Assembly (NCBI GenBank): GCA_905194705.1
Contig: CAJJTI010000064.1
Location: 1 to 10,001 of the forward strand
DNA: 10,001 nt
Origin: an uncultured Solobacterium sp.
GTDB taxonomy: Bacteria; Bacillota_I; Bacilli_A; Erysipelotrichales; Erysipelotrichaceae
Direction: 5' to 3'
Shown here one piece after another: positions 1 to 7,722 of this stretch. The notes under the pieces are model-generated. The model had not been told where the DNA came from and did not search any database. It saw nothing but the letters and a program-made list of their open reading frames with translations. The position numbers and the translations under genes are program-made. Position 1 is the first letter of the stretch. Each line of letters opens with the position of its first letter.

Positions 1-1614
1 TTCAATTTCATCAAGAATAGATTTAGTTTGTGCTTTTGATCTTAATTTACGATGATATGTTATCGCTACACGATGCACTTCATCCTGCATTCTTGTAAGA
101 AGGAAAAATAAACCACTGTCTTTATCTATTGCAAATGTTTCGCCATCTTCATTCATTAGAGCATTTGTATTATGGTGATCATCTTTTACAAGTCCCATAA
201 TCTTAATATCAATTCCCAATGAGTCAATAATCTCTTTAGCTGCGTGAATCTGTAATTCGCCACCATCCACAATAATACCATCCGGCATACGTCCGTTTTC
301 ACTTAACAAACGGAAATAACGACGATAAATTACTTCTTTCATTGAATCAAAATCTGAATTACCTGTATGTAATTTATACAGTCTGTAATCCTTTTTTTGT
401 GGGTAGCCATCTTCATATACAACACATGCTGCAACTGTAAACTGACCACTAATGTGACTGTTATCAAATAACTCAACTCGATTCATTGTATGCCGAGCAA
501 GAGAAGATAACTGCTCCACTGCTTTTTCAATTTCTGTATCTTGTTTTTCTGCTACTTCAAACTTCTGCTCCAGTTGTTTTTTCGCATTATCAACACACAT
601 ATCAATTAACTTTTGACGATAACCTTTTTGTGGTAAGAAGATTTTCATATCTAATACTTCTTCAAGAGTACTAGTTTCTATACCATTAGGTAATACAAGT
701 TCTGAAGCTTTAGGATGTTCATCGTAATACTGAACAATAAAGTTAATAAATGTATCTTCAGGGTCATCATATAAAGGTCTTAAACGATATTCTTTTGATA
801 AGATTGTTCCATTACGTACTAAGAATCCAGCAATTGCAATATAGCCTTTATTTACATAATAGGCAAAAGCATCTTTACTGCCTTTTTTATCCATTTCAAT
901 CATCTGCTTATCTACAACTTGATCAATTGAATCGATTAAGCGTTTATATTCAGCAGCTTTCTCAAAGGCCAATTCCTCACTGGCCTGTAACATTTTCTTT
1001 TTTAAATCATCTTTAATTTCTTTTGTATCGCCATTTAAAAAGCGTGTTACTGCTTCTTCCATTTGCGTGTAAATCGATGAATCTACTTCATTAACACAAG
1101 GGGCGAGACATTGACCCATATGGTAGTAAAGGCATACTTTATTAGGAATACGTTCACATCTTCTAAATGGATATAAAGACTGTAAAAGTTTCTGGGTATC
1201 ACGGGCTGCCGAAGCGTCTGGAAATGGTCCAAAGTATTTAGCACGTTTATCTTTTTTTGTATCACGAGCAATAAGCAAACGCGGATATTTCTCTTTTGTA
1301 AGTTTAATATACGGATAACTGGAATCATCAATAAACATGATGTTATATTTTGGACGATACTTCTTGATTAGATTTATTTCTAATACAAGAGCTTCTTTTT
1401 CTGATGAAGTCACAATATAATCAAAATCTTCAATATTCGATACCATTTTGGTTGTTTTAAAATCATGCGCACCAACAAAATACTGATTCACACGATTATG
1501 AAGATTTTTAGCTTTACCAACATATATTATTTCACCATTCTTATCTTTCATTTGATAAGAACCGGGATTATTTGGCAGGGTTGCTAATTTTGCTTTGATA
1601 TATTCTTTATTCAT
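1..1614 (-). CDS. uvrC: UvrABC system protein C (excinuclease subunit), 3' end cut by window edge
   Basis: UvrC makes the two incisions flanking a DNA lesion after UvrA/UvrB have located it (nucleotide excision repair, cytoplasm). Translation from the ATG at 1614 gives 538 residues with no stop before the window edge. Visible in order: a GIY-YIG nuclease domain (about 14-95, with PGSY at 17-20, IYVGKAKNLHNR at 30-41 and E79) for the 3' cut; a four-cysteine cluster C153/C161/C169/C173, matching the Fe-S cysteines reported in UvrC; a UVR domain (about 203-235) that contacts UvrB; and the RNase H-like domain for the 5' cut (VELFDNSH with D384, then D423, VDGG with D450, and H514 in DEVHR). About 50-70 C-terminal residues, the helix-hairpin-helix DNA-binding part, should lie beyond base 1. 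The start overlaps the mutS2 stop as ATGA, suggesting translational coupling; no independent promoter was seen. All nuclease residues appear intact. Identification is secure. Confidence 0.97.
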   Translation of the reverse strand, partial: MNKEYIKAKLATLPNNPGSYQMKDKNGEIIYVGKAKNLHNRVNQYFVGAHDFKTTKMVSNIEDFDYIVTSSEKEALVLEINLIKKYRPKYNIMFIDDSSYPYIKLTKEKYPRLLIARDTKKDKRAKYFGPFPDASAARDTQKLLQSLYPFRRCERIPNKVCLYYHMGQCLAPCVNEVDSSIYTQMEEAVTRFLNGDTKEIKDDLKKKMLQASEELAFEKAAEYKRLIDSIDQVVDKQMIEMDKKGSKDAFAYYVNKGYIAIAGFLVRNGTILSKEYRLRPLYDDPEDTFINFIVQYYDEHPKASELVLPNGIETSTLEEVLDMKIFLPQKGYRQKLIDMCVDNAKKQLEQKFEVAEKQDTEIEKAVEQLSSLARHTMNRVELFDNSHISGQFTVAACVVYEDGYPQKKDYRLYKLHTGNSDFDSMKEVIYRRYFRLLSENGRMPDGIIVDGGELQIHAAKEIIDSLGIDIKIMGLVKDDHHNTNALMNEDGETFAIDKDSGLFFLLTRMQDEVHRVAITYHRKLRSKAQTKSILDEIE

Positions 1615-3923
1615 TTCTTTATTTCAACAACTGTTGCTCCCGTTCCACCTTCTTGAGGCATACCAATACGATAGCTTTCTACATACTTATTTCTTTTTAA
1701 TCTTTCGTGAACAGCTTTTCTTAATGCACCACTGCCATCACCATGAATAATTCTATATGAAGTTAATCCATGTAATCTTGCTTCATCCATATAACCATCT
1801 AATTTATCCATTGCTTCATCAACATGTAAACCAATCAAGTTACACTCTAAAGGCATACTTGAATAAACCGAATGATTTTTAACGGTCACGAATGTCTCAC
1901 TTTTTTCTTTTGGTAACATCTTCAAACTTGGGCGAAGCTGATTCTTTTTTACATGCAGTTCACGACCATTAAGTGATATTACAATATCTTTTTTACGGAT
2001 TTCTAAAATTCTCGCTACCTGATTACTTGAAGTTAATTCTACAACATCTCCCACTTCAAAATCTTCATGCAGCGTATTTTCAACTGGAAGTTCATTTATT
2101 TCATCGTTATTCAATTTGTTTCTTGTATTTAGTACTTCATGATATTTTGCATGTTTCTGCTTGCGCATTTCTTTCAAAATTTCATCAGCTTCAAGTTTGG
2201 CATTTTCAATATACTTCTCTGCTTCTTCCTCAGCATTTTGTTTCCAGTGTAATTTTTCAATTTCAAAAGCTCGCTGCTCTTTTTCTAGCTTTTTCATCTT
2301 TTGATTCAATTCTTCAAGTTTAGCATGATATTCTTCTTCTTTTTTTCTTGCTTCATGAAGTTCAGCATCTAAAGTTTCAATCAATTTATCTTCCTGTGTT
2401 TTAGTTTGTCCCTTTAAAAATCTTGCATAATTAACAATATGTTTTGGCAATCCATATCTTAAGGCAACTTCGAAAGCGTTACTTTGTCCCGTCAAACCTT
2501 CAACATAACGATATGTAGGTTGTAAATTCTTCATATCAAATTCAACACTTGCGAGTAATATATCATCATGTCTTTTTCCATATGCTTTTAAACGGTTAAA
2601 ATGAGTTGTCGCAATTGTCATAGCACATTTTTTACGTAATTCATTCAATAGAGAAATTGCTAAACTTTCACCTTCTTGCGGATCAGTACCTGAACCGACT
2701 TCATCTAAGAGTACAAGTGAATTTTCTGTTGCAAAGCGAGCTATTTCAGCCTGTTTTTTTGTATGCGCACTGAATGAACTTAAAGACGATACAACACTTT
2801 GATCATCCCCAATATCAGCAAATACACGGTCAAAGAATGGTACTGAAGCTGACTCACAGGTAACGGGAATACCACAATATGTCATCAGTACAAATAAGCC
2901 AAATATTTTCATTGATACCGTTTTACCACCAGTATTTGGACCAGTAATAAGTAAAATACGTTTTGGATCTTCTAAGTGATATGTATTAGAAACGACTTTA
3001 TCATCCGCAATTAATGGGTGTCTTGCTTTTATAAATTCAACTTTTCTTTCTTCTGCAAGTTTGCTTACAACTGCATTTTTCCTTTTACCCCAGTTTGCTT
3101 TAGCAAATAAAGCATCAAGTAAAGCACAAGTATCTAAATTTGCTAATTCTTCTTCAGCAGTTTCTTGAACATAGCTTGTACATTCTCTTAATATTTTCGC
3201 TACTTCATCATGTTCTTTGGATAATAGTTCCTGTTTATGGTTATTTGCTCTTACGACAGCAGCTGGTTCTATGTAACTGGCCTGTCCACTTGCAGAATCG
3301 CCATATACTAGACCTCCAAAAGTATTTTTTTCTGATGCTTTTACTAATACAACACTTCTACCATTTCGTGTAGTAACAATACCATCCACAATACTGTTAG
3401 CGTGGCTTTGAATAAATTTATTCATCGCTTCTTGTATTTCATTATCTGCTCTTCTTAATTCTCCACGTATCTTCTGCAGATTACTTGATGCATTATCTAC
3501 CACTTCACCATAATCATTGATGCAGTTTTTTATCTTGCTGCTTGTTTTCTGGTGATACATCAAAGAAGAAAAATATTCATTTAATGCTGGATGATCAAAT
3601 TCGATTGTCTTTTCAAAATCAATAATACCTTTAACACCCTGTATAAAGTTGGCAATTTCAATTAAATCAAGCCCTGTTAGAGATCTTCCTTTTAAGGCTA
3701 GAGATAAATTATTACCAATATCACGTATACCTAAAAATGGTACATCCCCATAATGAACAACTACCTGTAATGCTTCTCTAATACATTCATTTTCTCTTTT
3801 TATGATTAAACGGTCATAAGAAGGCTTCAACTCATGAATGATTTTTTTACCACGTGAAAAAACACAGAGATCTTCGATCTCTTGAATAATTACATCTAAT
3901 TCGAGACTTTTTTCTAAACTCAT
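1611..3923 (-). CDS. mutS2: MutS2 family ATPase with C-terminal Smr domain
   Basis: A 770-residue protein of usual MutS2 length. It lacks the mismatch-recognition domains of MutS and has the core/lever region (about 1-300), then the ATPase: Walker A GPNTGGKT at 328-335, Walker B LVLLDEVG at 403-410 followed by SGTDP, and ATTHF at 438-442. A charged coiled coil follows (about 510-600, rich in E, K and A), then a small KOW-like beta region (about 620-665) and an Smr domain (about 694-770) with HGDGSGALR at 727-735. MutS2 proteins are described as suppressing homologous recombination and, in Bacillus subtilis, as binding and splitting collided ribosomes; sequence alone does not decide which applies here. 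Odd point: the Smr LDLRG nuclease motif reads CNLIG at 694-698, losing Asp and Arg. The start ATG lies one base after the cvpA stop, with an AAGAG ribosome binding site inside cvpA. Its stop overlaps the uvrC start. Confidence 0.97.
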   Translation of the reverse strand: MSLEKSLELDVIIQEIEDLCVFSRGKKIIHELKPSYDRLIIKRENECIREALQVVVHYGDVPFLGIRDIGNNLSLALKGRSLTGLDLIEIANFIQGVKGIIDFEKTIEFDHPALNEYFSSLMYHQKTSSKIKNCINDYGEVVDNASSNLQKIRGELRRADNEIQEAMNKFIQSHANSIVDGIVTTRNGRSVVLVKASEKNTFGGLVYGDSASGQASYIEPAAVVRANNHKQELLSKEHDEVAKILRECTSYVQETAEEELANLDTCALLDALFAKANWGKRKNAVVSKLAEERKVEFIKARHPLIADDKVVSNTYHLEDPKRILLITGPNTGGKTVSMKIFGLFVLMTYCGIPVTCESASVPFFDRVFADIGDDQSVVSSLSSFSAHTKKQAEIARFATENSLVLLDEVGSGTDPQEGESLAISLLNELRKKCAMTIATTHFNRLKAYGKRHDDILLASVEFDMKNLQPTYRYVEGLTGQSNAFEVALRYGLPKHIVNYARFLKGQTKTQEDKLIETLDAELHEARKKEEEYHAKLEELNQKMKKLEKEQRAFEIEKLHWKQNAEEEAEKYIENAKLEADEILKEMRKQKHAKYHEVLNTRNKLNNDEINELPVENTLHEDFEVGDVVELTSSNQVARILEIRKKDIVISLNGRELHVKKNQLRPSLKMLPKEKSETFVTVKNHSVYSSMPLECNLIGLHVDEAMDKLDGYMDEARLHGLTSYRIIHGDGSGALRKAVHERLKRNKYVESYRIGMPQEGGTGATVVEIKK

Positions 3924-3924
3924 A

Positions 3925-4569
3925 CTAATTACTCTTATATCCTTGATCTTCCAGCCATTTCGTTACCGCTTCTTTGTCATTATCAGGCATATCTTTTACT
4001 TTCAAATAAATATCATTGAATAAATCACTGGTATCAGTTGATACCCCTAACATATTAACAGCTTGTACAGCAGTTTCATTTATATTGCTTAGCATTGAGC
4101 GATTATAGATAACTTGACCATTTGTAAATACAGGCATTTTCAATGCTGTGCATATGACAATAATCCATATTGTCGCACTGAAAAAGCCAAACAACCCGCC
4201 AAGCAAAGAACTGATTTCTTTTAATCCTGGTACTTTCTGTATACCGTCAAAAAGTTTACTTAACAAATGGAAAATAATCTTACAAATAATAAACAATAAT
4301 AAAAACCATACTGTTCTATTTGCTAGAGCGTAAATATCTTCTGCAAGCAATGTATCTTGAAACGGTAAAATTGATTTAGGCACAAGAGAAAAAAAGCTGC
4401 TACCAATATCGGAATAACGCCATGACACAAAGAAAGCAATTAAAGTACCAAATAAATCAAGAAGTTGACTTAAAACTCCTTTATGCATTCCTTTCACGAC
4501 AAAAAGTACATAAATAACTATTACGGCTATATTAAACAAATAGATATAATCTTCTGGAATCGTAATCAT
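3925..4569 (-). CDS. cvpA: CvpA family membrane protein
   Basis: A 214-residue integral membrane protein with four predicted membrane helices at about 9-26, 33-52, 85-104 and 122-143. A glycine-rich stretch begins helix 4 (VPGLKEISSLLGGLFGFF, 113-130), typical of CvpA. The last 70 residues are polar and acidic and probably soluble. Named after the E. coli colicin V production gene; the molecular role in Bacillota is not settled. The B. subtilis relative YshB lies in the same neighbourhood, between rnhC and mutS2, which supports the call more strongly than similarity alone. The ATG at 4569 is preceded by AAGAGG (4575-4580) with 5-base spacing and a plausible promoter just upstream. It is the first gene of the cvpA-mutS2-uvrC unit. 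Confidence 0.88.
   Translation of the reverse strand: MITIPEDYIYLFNIAVIVIYVLFVVKGMHKGVLSQLLDLFGTLIAFFVSWRYSDIGSSFFSLVPKSILPFQDTLLAEDIYALANRTVWFLLLFIICKIIFHLLSKLFDGIQKVPGLKEISSLLGGLFGFFSATIWIIVICTALKMPVFTNGQVIYNRSMLSNINETAVQAVNMLGVSTDTSDLFNDIYLKVKDMPDNDKEAVTKWLEDQGYKSN
4545..4550 (+). promoter_or_regulatory. Possible -10 element for rnhC
   Basis: A perfect TATAAT lies on the plus strand inside the first codons of the divergent cvpA gene, about 92 bases before the rnhC start. The -35 position holds only a poor match (TTACGG, 18-base spacing). In such AT-rich DNA this could be chance. No better rnhC promoter was found in 4570-4641, so rnhC transcription either starts here or uses a weak element in the intergenic region. 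Confidence 0.25.
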
Positions 4570-4592
4570 AGAAACCTCTTTCTTACTGTCTT

Positions 4593-4621
4593 ATGTTAGC
4601 GATATTTCATTTTTTTATCAA
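4593..4621 (-). promoter_or_regulatory. Probable sigma-A type promoter for cvpA-mutS2-uvrC
   Basis: Reading the minus strand, TTGATA (4621-4616) and TAACAT (4598-4593) are separated by exactly 17 bases, with an A-run at the start of the spacer. The predicted transcript start near 4586 would leave a leader of about 17 bases containing the AAGAGG ribosome binding site. It fits the consensus in spacing and in most positions; no experimental support. Confidence 0.55.
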
Positions 4622-4641
4622 TATCGTGTTAGGATTATTAC

Positions 4642-5493
4642 ATGACAAATCAAATTATAACTTTAAAACTGACTGAAGAACAAATTCAAAAACTTGGTGA
4701 TGCTTTCGCTTCTAATAAATCAAGCAAAGTACCCCCCTATGCATATTATCAATTAAAATGTGAGGATTGCGTTATTACAGCATATACAAGCGGTAAAGTT
4801 GTCTTTCAGGGAAAAGATGCTGAAATATATGCCTCATCTTTTCAAAAGAAAAAAACAATTATTCTTCCCCAGGCTGGAAGTGATGAAGTAGGAACAGGAG
4901 ACTATTTTGGTCCTGTTTGCGTATGTGCAAGTTATGTGGATGAAAAAGCTATGGATGTTGTGCAATCTTTAAATATCCGTGACTCTAAAGCCTTGACTGA
5001 TACTGAAATCCGTCAAATCGCCCCTATTCTTGAAAAAAATGTCATTCACAGCACTTTAATTGTCATGCCAAATAAATACAATAAAGTTCATGAAACGACA
5101 AATTTAAATGCGATAAAAGCGAAGCTGCATAATCAGGCATATATTAACTTAAGTAAAAAAGTAGCACTGCCTGAATTTATGATTATCGACCAGTTTGCTC
5201 CTGAACCATTATATTATCGTTACTTAAAAGATGATAAACAGGTTGTTCGTCATATTCATTTTGAAACCAAAGCTGAAGATAAATATATCTCCGTAGCGAT
5301 AAGCAGTATGATTGCAAGAAATGCCTTTTTAAACGCTCTTGATAAAATGAATGAAGCATATGATATGACCTTTCAAAAAGGTGGCGGTAAACAGGCTGAT
5401 GAATGTGCGAAAGAATTTATTGAAAAATATTCTTTTGATAGACTTCATGAAGTTGCTAAAATACATTTTAAAAATACAGAAAGGTTGTATTAG
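4642..5493 (+). CDS. rnhC: Ribonuclease HIII
   Basis: Cleaves the RNA strand of RNA-DNA hybrids, removing R-loops and primers; cytoplasmic. The 283-residue product has the two-part HIII layout: an N-terminal TBP-like substrate-binding domain (about 1-75) and a catalytic RNase H fold. Catalytic acidic residues are in place: D81 and E82 in SDEVGTGDYFGP, D183 in MIIDQFA, and D213 in EDKYISVAISSMIAR; the DSK motif is at 114-116. The N-terminal domain and the DE pair distinguish it from RNase HII. AGGA (4631-4634), 7 bases before the ATG, supports the start. It is the only plus-strand gene here, divergent from cvpA and convergent with the dCMP deaminase, whose stop codon overlaps its own by 3 bases on the opposite strand. 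Its final codons form one arm of a terminator hairpin. Confidence 0.96.
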   Translation: MTNQIITLKLTEEQIQKLGDAFASNKSSKVPPYAYYQLKCEDCVITAYTSGKVVFQGKDAEIYASSFQKKKTIILPQAGSDEVGTGDYFGPVCVCASYVDEKAMDVVQSLNIRDSKALTDTEIRQIAPILEKNVIHSTLIVMPNKYNKVHETTNLNAIKAKLHNQAYINLSKKVALPEFMIIDQFAPEPLYYRYLKDDKQVVRHIHFETKAEDKYISVAISSMIARNAFLNALDKMNEAYDMTFQKGGGKQADECAKEFIEKYSFDRLHEVAKIHFKNTERLY

Positions 5494-5514
5494 TCAACCA
5501 TTTCTGTATTTTTT
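5470..5514. terminator. Bidirectional intrinsic terminator between rnhC and the dCMP deaminase gene
   Basis: The left arm AAAAATACAGAAAGGTTG (5470-5487) and right arm (5495-5513) are inverted copies apart from one unpaired A at 5500, giving an 18-bp stem around a 7-base loop (5488-5494). The T-run following each arm (TTTTTT at 5509-5514 for plus-strand transcripts; five U from 5474-5470 for minus-strand transcripts) makes it work in both directions. The hairpin is inside the coding sequence of both genes, and both stop codons (TAG 5491-5493; TAA 5492-5490 on the minus strand) fall in the loop. Confidence 0.88.
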
Positions 5515-5990
5515 ACTTTTTCAACCGACAGTTTAATTGTATTTTCTAATTGCAAAAGCTCAATGCCTGCTGCCTGTAACATTTTTTTACTGGCAATTGT
5601 TGTTTCGGTATCAGCATATTTGTCTGATTCATACACGATACGCTTGATGCCAGATTGAATGATTGCTTTTGCACATTCATTGCATGGAAATAAAGAGACA
5701 TATATTGTACATCCACTAACAGATCGTGGACTGTTCAATATCGCATTTAACTCCGCATGGACAACAAAAGCATATTTACTATTTAATACGCCACCTGATC
5801 TTGACCATGGAAATTCATCATCACTGCATCCTTTTGGAAAACCATTGTAGCCAACAGATACAACTCTATGATTTTCATCAATAATAGCTGCGCCAACCTG
5901 AGTATTAGGATCTTTTGATCTTAACGCACTAAGATGTGCTAATCCCATAAAATACTCGTCCCAAGTTAATGTATTTTCTCTTTTATCCAT
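5490..5990 (-). CDS. dCMP deaminase family protein (ComEB-like)
   Basis: A 166-residue zinc-dependent deaminase that most likely converts dCMP to dUMP, feeding dTMP synthesis in the cytoplasm. The zinc and catalytic signature is complete: HAE at 78-80 (H78 ligand, E80 proton shuttle) and PCNEC at 102-106 (C103 and C106 ligands). The NTQVGAAI segment (29-36), YNGFPKGC (48-55) and the insert before HAE are typical of deoxycytidylate deaminases rather than cytidine or tRNA-adenosine deaminases. In Bacillus the relative is called comEB because of its place in the com locus; here it is the last gene after a rhomboid gene, so no competence link is implied. AGGAG (5999-6003) lies 8 bases before the ATG and overlaps the rhomboid stop codon. 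The C-terminal codons lie in the shared terminator hairpin. Confidence 0.93.
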   Translation of the reverse strand: MDKRENTLTWDEYFMGLAHLSALRSKDPNTQVGAAIIDENHRVVSVGYNGFPKGCSDDEFPWSRSGGVLNSKYAFVVHAELNAILNSPRSVSGCTIYVSLFPCNECAKAIIQSGIKRIVYESDKYADTETTIASKKMLQAAGIELLQLENTIKLSVEKVKNTEMVD

Positions 5991-6001
5991 AAAGAATTCT
6001 C

Positions 6002-6799
6002 CTAATGTAAATAATAGTGAATCGTATCTATATTATAAAGCTTTTCTAATTTAGTCGTCATCTTGTCTGCATACCATCCTAAGTGATGATCTTTTTCAAA
6101 CTGCAAAATAGCGATATCTGTACCTAAATAAATATCATTTTCATTGATAGCTTTTCTTTTACAAGCAAAAACACATAACACGCAAAGTAAACAAATCGTG
6201 CAGATACGATATGTTTTCTGCATATGTAAGTCAAGTGCATATACATCAAAGGCAAAACTCAATAAGATACCAATCAAGAAACCACCAAAATGTGCAAGAA
6301 CACCAATACCAGGCATAAAGTTAATACATAAGTTAATTAACAGTGTTTGAATTAAGCTTCTTCTTATAGCTTGACTTTGTAATAAGCCACTTTTGATAAT
6401 CATCATAATTTCTGCAGCCATCAAGCCATATAAACCACCTGATAAACCAACCATCAAAGTATTACCTTCACCAATAAAAGAAACTAAACTTCCGGTAATT
6501 GTAGATAAAGCTAAAATAATCCCAAAACGGAAAGATCCATAATATTTTTCAAGTACTGAACCTAGCGTATATAAAGCAGCCATATTCATTACTAAATGCC
6601 ATAATTCAATATGAACAAAACCTACTGCTAATAATCTCCATATTTCTCCAGCAGAAATAAAAGCTTTATAATATGCGCCAAAAAGAATTGCCATATTTGT
6701 AGAATTCATCCCCAAAGGCAAAAAATGAATACATAAAAATACAATAATACATATTGCCATAACCGTATAGGTTAAAGGCATTTTCTTGAATTGAATCAT
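6002..6799 (-). CDS. Rhomboid family intramembrane serine protease
   Basis: A 265-residue membrane protease of the GlpG type, cutting substrates within or near their membrane segments. Motifs present: WR at 54-55, HxxxxHxxxN with H63, H68 and N72, the nucleophile GLSGGLYG with S120 (118-125), and the catalytic His in AHFGG (H170). Six core membrane helices span about 10-30, 58-80, 90-110, 117-136, 148-165 and 168-187. A seventh hydrophobic segment (197-213) carries five regularly spaced cysteines, followed by a hydrophilic tail of about 50 residues. There are no TPR repeats, unlike B. subtilis GluP/YqgP. The start overlaps the rluD stop as ATGA (6796-6799), with AAGGA and AAAGAG sequences upstream, implying coupled translation. 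Substrates are unknown. Confidence 0.93.
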   Translation of the reverse strand: MIQFKKMPLTYTVMAICIIVFLCIHFLPLGMNSTNMAILFGAYYKAFISAGEIWRLLAVGFVHIELWHLVMNMAALYTLGSVLEKYYGSFRFGIILALSTITGSLVSFIGEGNTLMVGLSGGLYGLMAAEIMMIIKSGLLQSQAIRRSLIQTLLINLCINFMPGIGVLAHFGGFLIGILLSFAFDVYALDLHMQKTYRICTICLLCVLCVFACKRKAINENDIYLGTDIAILQFEKDHHLGWYADKMTTKLEKLYNIDTIHYYLH

Positions 6800-7722
6800 T
6801 TGTCTCTTTCCTTACGTAAAATATCTAACAGTTTATTGAAATAATCTGGAAGTGGTGCTGTAAAAGTCATTTCTTCTTTTGTTCGTGGATGAATAAAGGA
6901 AATCTTATATGCATGTAATACCTGTCCTTCGGTATCCATATATGCACATTTCTTTCCATATTTTTCATCACCCATTACAGGATGATTGATATATTTCATA
7001 TGGACACGAATTTGATGTGTACGTCCAGTCTCTAAAGAACATTCAACATAAGTTGAATTACCAAAACGTTCCAGAACTTCAAAATGAGTTCTGGCATCTC
7101 TACTGCCTTTATCTGTTACTGTCATCTTTTGACGATCACGAGAGTCTCTTCCAATTGGAGCATCAATCATGCCACTGTCATGCGTAATGTTTCCCATCAC
7201 TATTGCTCGATATTCTCTATGACATGTTTTTGACTCTAATTGTTTAGCAATTTCAACATGAGCAAAATCATTCTTGCATACAATAATACACCCGGTTGTA
7301 TCTTTATCAATACGATGAACAATACCTGGTCTTAATACTCCATTAATACCTGATAAATCTTTACAGTGATATAAAAGCGCATTAACAAGTGTATGTGAGT
7401 AATTGCCACTTGCAGGATGAACAACCATCCCCTTTGGTTTATTGATAACAATTAAATCACTATCTTCATAAAGAATATCTAGAGGAATATTTTCAGGCAA
7501 TGCTTCTAAGTTTTGCATTTCAGGAACTTCAACTATAATTTCGTCATTCAAAACTGTTTTATAACTGCTTTTTACTGGTTTTCCATTAACCAGGATCTTA
7601 CCTTCTTCAGATAATTTTTGAAGAAATGAACGGGATAAATCCGAATGCAAGCTCAAATAGCGATCAATACGGATATTTTCTTCATCAGCGATTAACGTTA
7701 AATTAGACATTCTTTTTTTCAT
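6796..7722 (-). CDS. rluD: RluA/RluD family large-subunit pseudouridine synthase
   Basis: Converts uridines to pseudouridine in rRNA; the D group acts on 23S helix 69, though the exact target cannot be read from sequence. The product, 308 residues from the first ATG, has an S4 RNA-binding domain (about 17-66, IRIDRYLS...ILVNG) and the catalytic domain with the RluA signature HRIDKDTTG at 136-144, nucleophile D139. NKPKGMVVHPA (94-104) and TGRTHQIRVHM (232-242) are also typical. Start choice is uncertain: an AAAGGA directly abuts the first ATG with no spacing, while the fifth codon is also ATG (start 7710, 304 residues), 12 bases from that site; the second may be the real one. Either start overlaps the end of lspA, as in other Bacillota where lspA and rluD are paired. 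Confidence 0.93.
   Translation of the reverse strand: MKKRMSNLTLIADEENIRIDRYLSLHSDLSRSFLQKLSEEGKILVNGKPVKSSYKTVLNDEIIVEVPEMQNLEALPENIPLDILYEDSDLIVINKPKGMVVHPASGNYSHTLVNALLYHCKDLSGINGVLRPGIVHRIDKDTTGCIIVCKNDFAHVEIAKQLESKTCHREYRAIVMGNITHDSGMIDAPIGRDSRDRQKMTVTDKGSRDARTHFEVLERFGNSTYVECSLETGRTHQIRVHMKYINHPVMGDEKYGKKCAYMDTEGQVLHAYKISFIHPRTKEEMTFTAPLPDYFNKLLDILRKERDK

Noticed and set aside
486..1331. Several open frames of 60-90 codons, on both strands, inside uvrC
   Set aside because: UvrC translates continuously with intact motifs across this stretch; the others have biased, repetitive composition typical of shadow frames.
1973..2323. Plus-strand frame of 116 codons opposite the MutS2 coiled coil
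   Set aside because: The leucine- and phenylalanine-rich product is what results from reading the Glu/Lys-rich coiled-coil codons antisense; no start signal.
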